47,410 bases of DNA. Source: a virus. The DNA is taken from the IMG/VR virus record IMGVR_UViG_3300009080_000017, positions 1 through 47,410 of that record; one strand, 5' to 3'. Below are positions 43,660 through 47,410 of the stretch, piece by piece. Numbering within the stretch: position 1 is the stretch's first letter; the number at the start of each line of letters is the position of its first letter. The translations under genes were made by a program, and so were the position numbers. Below the pieces are notes generated by a model. The model worked only from the letters and a program-made list of their open reading frames with translations, was not told where the DNA came from and ran no database searches.

Positions 43660-44842
43660 TTAACTTCCTCAGGTCTCCATAATTATCTCCAACACTAGCG
43701 TTGACCTTAAATTTTCCAAGGTCGGTGTCTGCGAATAGAGACACAAGCTCTTCCAGAGAACTTCGGTCTTCTATTGACAAATCAATCACAATCGAATCGT
43801 GAACACAAAAGGCAACATATGATTTTTTATCTTTTAAGAAGTCGTGAATCTTAATCATTTGTTTTAGGAGCAAGTCTGCTGTCGTGCTTTGGATAATATA
43901 ATTCAGTGAGTGATGATTATCCGCCTGTATCTCTCTATCGAACAATGTTTTGACGATTGAGCCGTCGAAATATTCATTTTTTATTTTTTTTCTATCGTAA
44001 ATCTTTTCGGCTTCTGGCATTTGACTAGTCGAGTTATATAACCAAGCGAATATCTTTGTCTTTGCCTCTTGCCTCGATAAAGTTTCATCCTTAAAAATAT
44101 TTTCTTTATTCCACAGATGAATGTCTTCCTCGGGTTGTTTGTGACCGGCAAGAGAAAGGAGGGTTCTAAGCTCCGCTGAGTTAAAGTCTAATTCAAGTAG
44201 CCAATCATTATTTGGAAGGATAAGTTCCTTATAGTTAGACTTTAAAGTAAGAATTGGAAAAGAGTTTGGTCTTGTGGTTAACCTTCCCGTTTTTGTCCCA
44301 AAAAGGTTATATACAACCCGATTTCCAGACTCAGAGAGCCTCGACAGCTTTCTATGTGCACCGTAGGTCTCAAAAAGATTCTCAAGGGCTTTTTCGTCGA
44401 TATTTAGCCTCTTATCGGAAATCGAGGTCAGAACCCGGTTAAGATTATAAAGAAAGTCATAGTTGTCTGGTTTTTGGTAGGTTTCAAGAACGTGATCGGT
44501 TATCTTGTTCTTTACATGAAAGAATTCGAGAAGAAATTTCTCCGGGATCATGTTGAACATACAGAATTCATCTAGTGAGATTTTTGCAGCTATAAACGAT
44601 TTTAAGAAAGACTTCATTTTCTTGCTGACTTCTGTCCATTCTTGCCTAATGTGATCAGGGCAAACTTCATCCGGTGTTTTTCCACCACAATAAAGATTCG
44701 CACACTCTATTTTTGCCTTTTTAAGGTGGGAGGTGTAAGACCAAGTTCTGGTAAGTTCGTCATGGTTTTCAAATTTTAGGATTTTACCGTCGTAGAATAT
44801 TTCTGGGCATTTGTTTTTCTTGTCAATAACTTGAAATAACAT
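43652..44842 (-). CDS. Family A DNA polymerase, no exonuclease domain (396 aa)
   Basis: Polymerase motifs are A: LLELDFNSAELRTLLSLAG, B: SRQEAKTKIFAWLYN, and C: VAFCVHDSIVID, where HDS replaces the usual HDE. TGRLTTRPNSFPI precedes motif A. The length and lack of proofreading motifs mark a bare polymerase unit. It may act in repair or primer replacement beside DnaE. An intragenic cassette-like element lies at 43949-43976. Confidence 0.9.
   Translation of the reverse strand: MLFQVIDKKNKCPEIFYDGKILKFENHDELTRTWSYTSHLKKAKIECANLYCGGKTPDEVCPDHIRQEWTEVSKKMKSFLKSFIAAKISLDEFCMFNMIPEKFLLEFFHVKNKITDHVLETYQKPDNYDFLYNLNRVLTSISDKRLNIDEKALENLFETYGAHRKLSRLSESGNRVVYNLFGTKTGRLTTRPNSFPILTLKSNYKELILPNNDWLLELDFNSAELRTLLSLAGHKQPEEDIHLWNKENIFKDETLSRQEAKTKIFAWLYNSTSQMPEAEKIYDRKKIKNEYFDGSIVKTLFDREIQADNHHSLNYIIQSTTADLLLKQMIKIHDFLKDKKSYVAFCVHDSIVIDLSIEDRSSLEELVSLFADTDLGKFKVNASVGDNYGDLRKLNV
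43949..43976 (-). promoter_or_regulatory. Intragenic match to the cassette boxes
   Basis: Inside the family A polymerase gene TGAATA (43971-43976) is followed after 15 bp by CGTCAAAA (CGTC at 43952-43955). No stem. Possible internal promoter. Confidence 0.45.
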
Positions 44843-46094
44843 TGTTCTCCTTTTGTCCGGTAAATCTCTTGTGTCTGTTCTCTGTCGATGTCATAATATC
44901 GTTATTTATCATTTTCAGGACAAGTGTGAACCCTGATAACCTCGTACTGTTTGGTAGACGAATATGTCTTTTATAATGTGTAATATATCTCCTCTCTTTG
45001 GCTCTTAAGACAGAGCTGTCCCAAGTTAATTTGTACTCCAGACACTTTAGCTGAAAATAAAAAATAAGCCAATATAAATCAGTATATTTTTCAGAATAAT
45101 CGCTTAACTCGATAAACTCTCGGTCCTCTTTCGCTATTACTGCATGATAACTCTGGTTTCTTATCGAAGCCCTACCTCTGATCTCAGAACATCCCTTCAA
45201 AATAGATTTCTGCACAACTGGAAACTCTCTTACAAAATCGTTATACATATCAAAAAGTGTAGTCTTGATCATATATATGTCGTTCATGAAGGATTTTATA
45301 TAAAATGAAGAGAATAGTTCCTGTACACTATCAACCTGATAGGTTCTCATATACTTGTACATCTCTGAAGAAGAGACGTCGGCAATCAGTCTCCATGGGC
45401 AGTTACGATCAATATAAAAGCCAAATTTCCTACTAGCATGAACATAGAAAGAAAAATTAATATCCGATATATATTGTTGGTATTTTGCAGAATCGACTGA
45501 TTCCCTCTGCTCAGAAATCTCTAGGAATAATCCGCTTATCGCATTGGTACAATACTTAGACTTCACAAAGCCCGACATCGTTAGCGGCCTCTTTTTGACT
45601 CGACCACTTAAATACTTTCTAAATTCTCTAAAAAAATCGTGAAAATTATAAATCTTTTCATGTAGTTGGCTCCGAAAAAGATATTCGGTTGAAAAAGTGC
45701 CAATATAACCTTCAAGGTGAATCCTGTACATTTCTTCTGGGTCTGAGTATGCTCTCACGACTTTAGACGATCTTAAAAAAGAATTATTCAAATTTATTTT
45801 TTTGTGTCGGTGGGCGTCATGAATATGCCGTTGCAGTGCCTCAAATGCGTCAACAACAAACGGGAGGGCAAAAACGCGGGCTTCAGTAAATCGAAATGGA
45901 ACCATCGAATCTTTAATAGGATACACTGTGTCGAAAAAGTGGTCAACTTTACCATATAAAGGGTTTTCATACATAAAATCGAATAGGAGGCTTTGGTCAA
46001 AGGTTGAAGCTGCGTATGCCATCTCCTTAAACCTTTTCCTAGACTCAAAAGATCTAAACGACCCCAAAATGTTACTTCCAATAAAATTAGTCAA
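44823..46094 (-). CDS. Putative virion structural protein (423 aa)
   Basis: ATG at 46094 follows the upstream gene by four bases; the end overlaps the polymerase gene by 20 bases. Segments such as RVKKRPLTMSGFVKSKYCTN, AISGLFLEISE and INFSFYVHASRKFGFYIDRN then CPWRLIADVSS recall a large structural protein family of marine myoviruses. No enzymatic motif is visible. An intragenic cassette-like element is at 45762-45790. Confidence 0.5.
   Translation of the reverse strand: MTNFIGSNILGSFRSFESRKRFKEMAYAASTFDQSLLFDFMYENPLYGKVDHFFDTVYPIKDSMVPFRFTEARVFALPFVVDAFEALQRHIHDAHRHKKINLNNSFLRSSKVVRAYSDPEEMYRIHLEGYIGTFSTEYLFRSQLHEKIYNFHDFFREFRKYLSGRVKKRPLTMSGFVKSKYCTNAISGLFLEISEQRESVDSAKYQQYISDINFSFYVHASRKFGFYIDRNCPWRLIADVSSSEMYKYMRTYQVDSVQELFSSFYIKSFMNDIYMIKTTLFDMYNDFVREFPVVQKSILKGCSEIRGRASIRNQSYHAVIAKEDREFIELSDYSEKYTDLYWLIFYFQLKCLEYKLTWDSSVLRAKERRYITHYKRHIRLPNSTRLSGFTLVLKMINNDIMTSTENRHKRFTGQKENNVISSY
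45762..45790 (-). promoter_or_regulatory. Intragenic match to the cassette boxes
   Basis: Inside the putative virion gene TGAATA (45785-45790) is followed after 15 bp by CGTCTAAAG (CGTC at 45766-45769). No stem. It lies about 930 bases upstream of the polymerase gene start. Confidence 0.5.
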
Positions 46095-46098
46095 CCTG

Positions 46099-47410
46099 TT
46101 AATCCTTCTTTCGTTTAGGTGTCTTTGTCTTGACCTTCGGTGAGGTCCTTGTTTGCTCCGCTTTGCTTTGCCTCACACTCTGAGACCTAGAGATAGCTGG
46201 GAAGGGGACATCTGAGTCTTGCTCTATCCCATGGAGACAGCCAGCTTGAGCACTCTTTACGTAGTTAAATGGCGATGCGCGGCCCCTACATAAATTCTTT
46301 GCCCCGGAAGAAAAATAATATTCATTTGGTTTAGTACTGCAAGTGTGAAAACTTCCCCTTTTTCCAATTAGTTTATTATTATTGTAGTCAGTGCCTACGT
46401 AACCTTGCCAGACTGCTTTTATAGTTGTTTCGTTTTTACCCGCTGAAATCTCGTGACTAACGTTTGTTATAATGTAGTATCCACCAATCCCGATTATCCC
46501 CTTCATGTTCGGGTTTTTCTCACCAAAACTATTTGGGAGGCTATCTTCGATATAAATCATTATACCCGGCTTAAAATAATGTGTACCGTATAACTTAATA
46601 TCAGCATCGTACTGGTCCAAAAGTTGGCCTCCAATACCGAGGTGTTCAGATGCTTCCACTATTCTTTGGGCCCTTAGAGCTTGGAAAGCCACCTTTTTAA
46701 AATCTATAGACTTAACTATACCTGATGCTGCGGCGAGGTCGAAATGAAAAACCCCTAACTTCTCGTCTGATCTTCTATTTCCGGTCCAACCACCTATATC
46801 TATTGGCTCTCCAAAAAAATAAAAATACGTAAATACATTTTTAGCTTGTTGATGTGGTTGGTACATTGACGGTGCCTGTGGGGTTGCCAATAAACCCGCC
46901 AGTCGCCTATTCTTGAGGTAAGGCCCTGCCCCCCCATCCCACACAGCTCGGCCTTTTTTTTGATTTTTTATGTTTTCTATTCTAATTTTATCCAAACAGA
47001 CAACTGGTAATCTAGGTATTACATCTCTAAACTTTTTTTTCCCACACCTTGTTATTACATCTTGAACACCAATCGATTCCATTACAGCAAACGCAGGTCG
47101 GCTCGGCTGCCTGATCTTCGTTGAGCACCCCTCTCCAAGCGATGTAAAGATAAGATCTCCGAAAGCGTCACGCACAAAGTTCATCAATGACCAAACTTTG
47201 GTTTGTCTGTCTACAACCTTCTTTTGAAACCACACCATATAGTCGTGAACAGAAACTGGAAGATGCCCCACATTAACAGAGTAGTTAGAATTAAGACTCT
47301 GGAAGTCTTTCAATAGTAGATTTCCTATCGTCACTGCTGATCTAGATTGGATGTTTGTAGTTGTGCGATCATCTTTCCCGATACTGATGGCTTCGATCGC
47401 GGCATCAATA
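46099..47410 (-). CDS. Putative tail/baseplate protein, 5' end off the window
   Basis: The frame is open through the right edge: residues before the GTG at 47334 read AAIEAISIGKDDRTTTNIQS then RSAVTIGN, so that GTG is not the start. The visible part has 437 residues with YSVNVGHLPVSVHDYMVWFQ and GIGGYYIITNVSHEISAGKN then ETTIKAVWQG, a pattern seen in baseplate hub-type proteins. The tail is basic (KVKTKTPKRKKD). The assignment is tentative. Confidence 0.5.
   Translation of the reverse strand, partial: IDAAIEAISIGKDDRTTTNIQSRSAVTIGNLLLKDFQSLNSNYSVNVGHLPVSVHDYMVWFQKKVVDRQTKVWSLMNFVRDAFGDLIFTSLGEGCSTKIRQPSRPAFAVMESIGVQDVITRCGKKKFRDVIPRLPVVCLDKIRIENIKNQKKGRAVWDGGAGPYLKNRRLAGLLATPQAPSMYQPHQQAKNVFTYFYFFGEPIDIGGWTGNRRSDEKLGVFHFDLAAASGIVKSIDFKKVAFQALRAQRIVEASEHLGIGGQLLDQYDADIKLYGTHYFKPGIMIYIEDSLPNSFGEKNPNMKGIIGIGGYYIITNVSHEISAGKNETTIKAVWQGYVGTDYNNNKLIGKRGSFHTCSTKPNEYYFSSGAKNLCRGRASPFNYVKSAQAGCLHGIEQDSDVPFPAISRSQSVRQSKAEQTRTSPKVKTKTPKRKKD

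Noticed and set aside
46099-47334. GTG at 47334 as the gene start
   Set aside because: The frame is open and protein-like up to the right edge, so the true start lies outside the window.

Overview
The window looks like the accessory flank plus part of the core of a large tailed dsDNA phage (Caudoviricetes, probably a myovirus). The evidence is a phage-type replication set (DnaB-like helicase, RecA/UvsX-like recombinase, gp32-like SSB, FEN-type exonuclease, two DNA polymerases), nucleotide enzymes (RTPR-type class II RNR, ThyX, dUTPase, a short adenylosuccinate synthetase), lysis-type enzymes (amidase, SLT transglycosylase), virion-like proteins, and very small genes packed end to end. Every gene I accept is on the minus strand, so transcription runs from high to low coordinates. 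The one-piece tmRNA makes an alphaproteobacterial host less likely; I cannot name the host.

Region 1-16.3 kb is accessory. It holds about 35 mostly short unknown genes, separated almost one by one by copies of a cassette of about 37 bp. Read on the minus strand, a copy is TGAATA, 15 bp, CGTC[T/A]AAGG, and a variable inverted repeat is centred on the second box. I count 37 intergenic copies. All but one keep the 15-bp spacing, 33 lie before 16.3 kb and 4 lie after. One partial copy sits inverted inside a gene, and three sequence-perfect matches lie inside genes of the core. The layout matches the idea of mobile promoter/stem-loop cassettes (PeSLs) in T4-type phages, but the boxes are not sigma70-like. 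The same region has a 22-bp tandem repeat (7 copies), a Gp88-family gene at the left edge, an FGE/C-lectin-fold protein, a MoxR ATPase plus VWA/HExxH protein pair, and an RNA cluster of two tRNAs and a phage tmRNA (7720-8052) encoding the tag ANNNDSYSQVALAA.

Region 16.3-20.8 kb is a tightly overlapping operon that runs from groEL through small unknown genes and a Nudix-like protein to an amidase endolysin. It is preceded by a textbook sigma70 promoter whose -10 box sits inside an inverted repeat with 10-bp arms. Region 20.9-24.3 kb holds a putative virion protein, a ClpP-like protease, an acidic scaffold-like protein and one clear intrinsic terminator.

Region 24.3-42.8 kb holds nucleotide and DNA metabolism: thioredoxin, dUTPase, PurA-type enzyme, DnaE, ThyX, SLT lysozyme-like protein, DUF3310 protein, a GroES-like protein, an HNH protein with eleven 15-residue repeats, RNR, helicase, UvdE, exonuclease, RecA and SSB. 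Region 42.8-47.4 kb holds a divergent tubulin/FtsZ-like protein, a family A DNA polymerase and two virion-type proteins, the last running off the right edge. Together the window shows a phage that brings its own replication, dNTP supply, UV repair, chaperonin and trans-translation functions.
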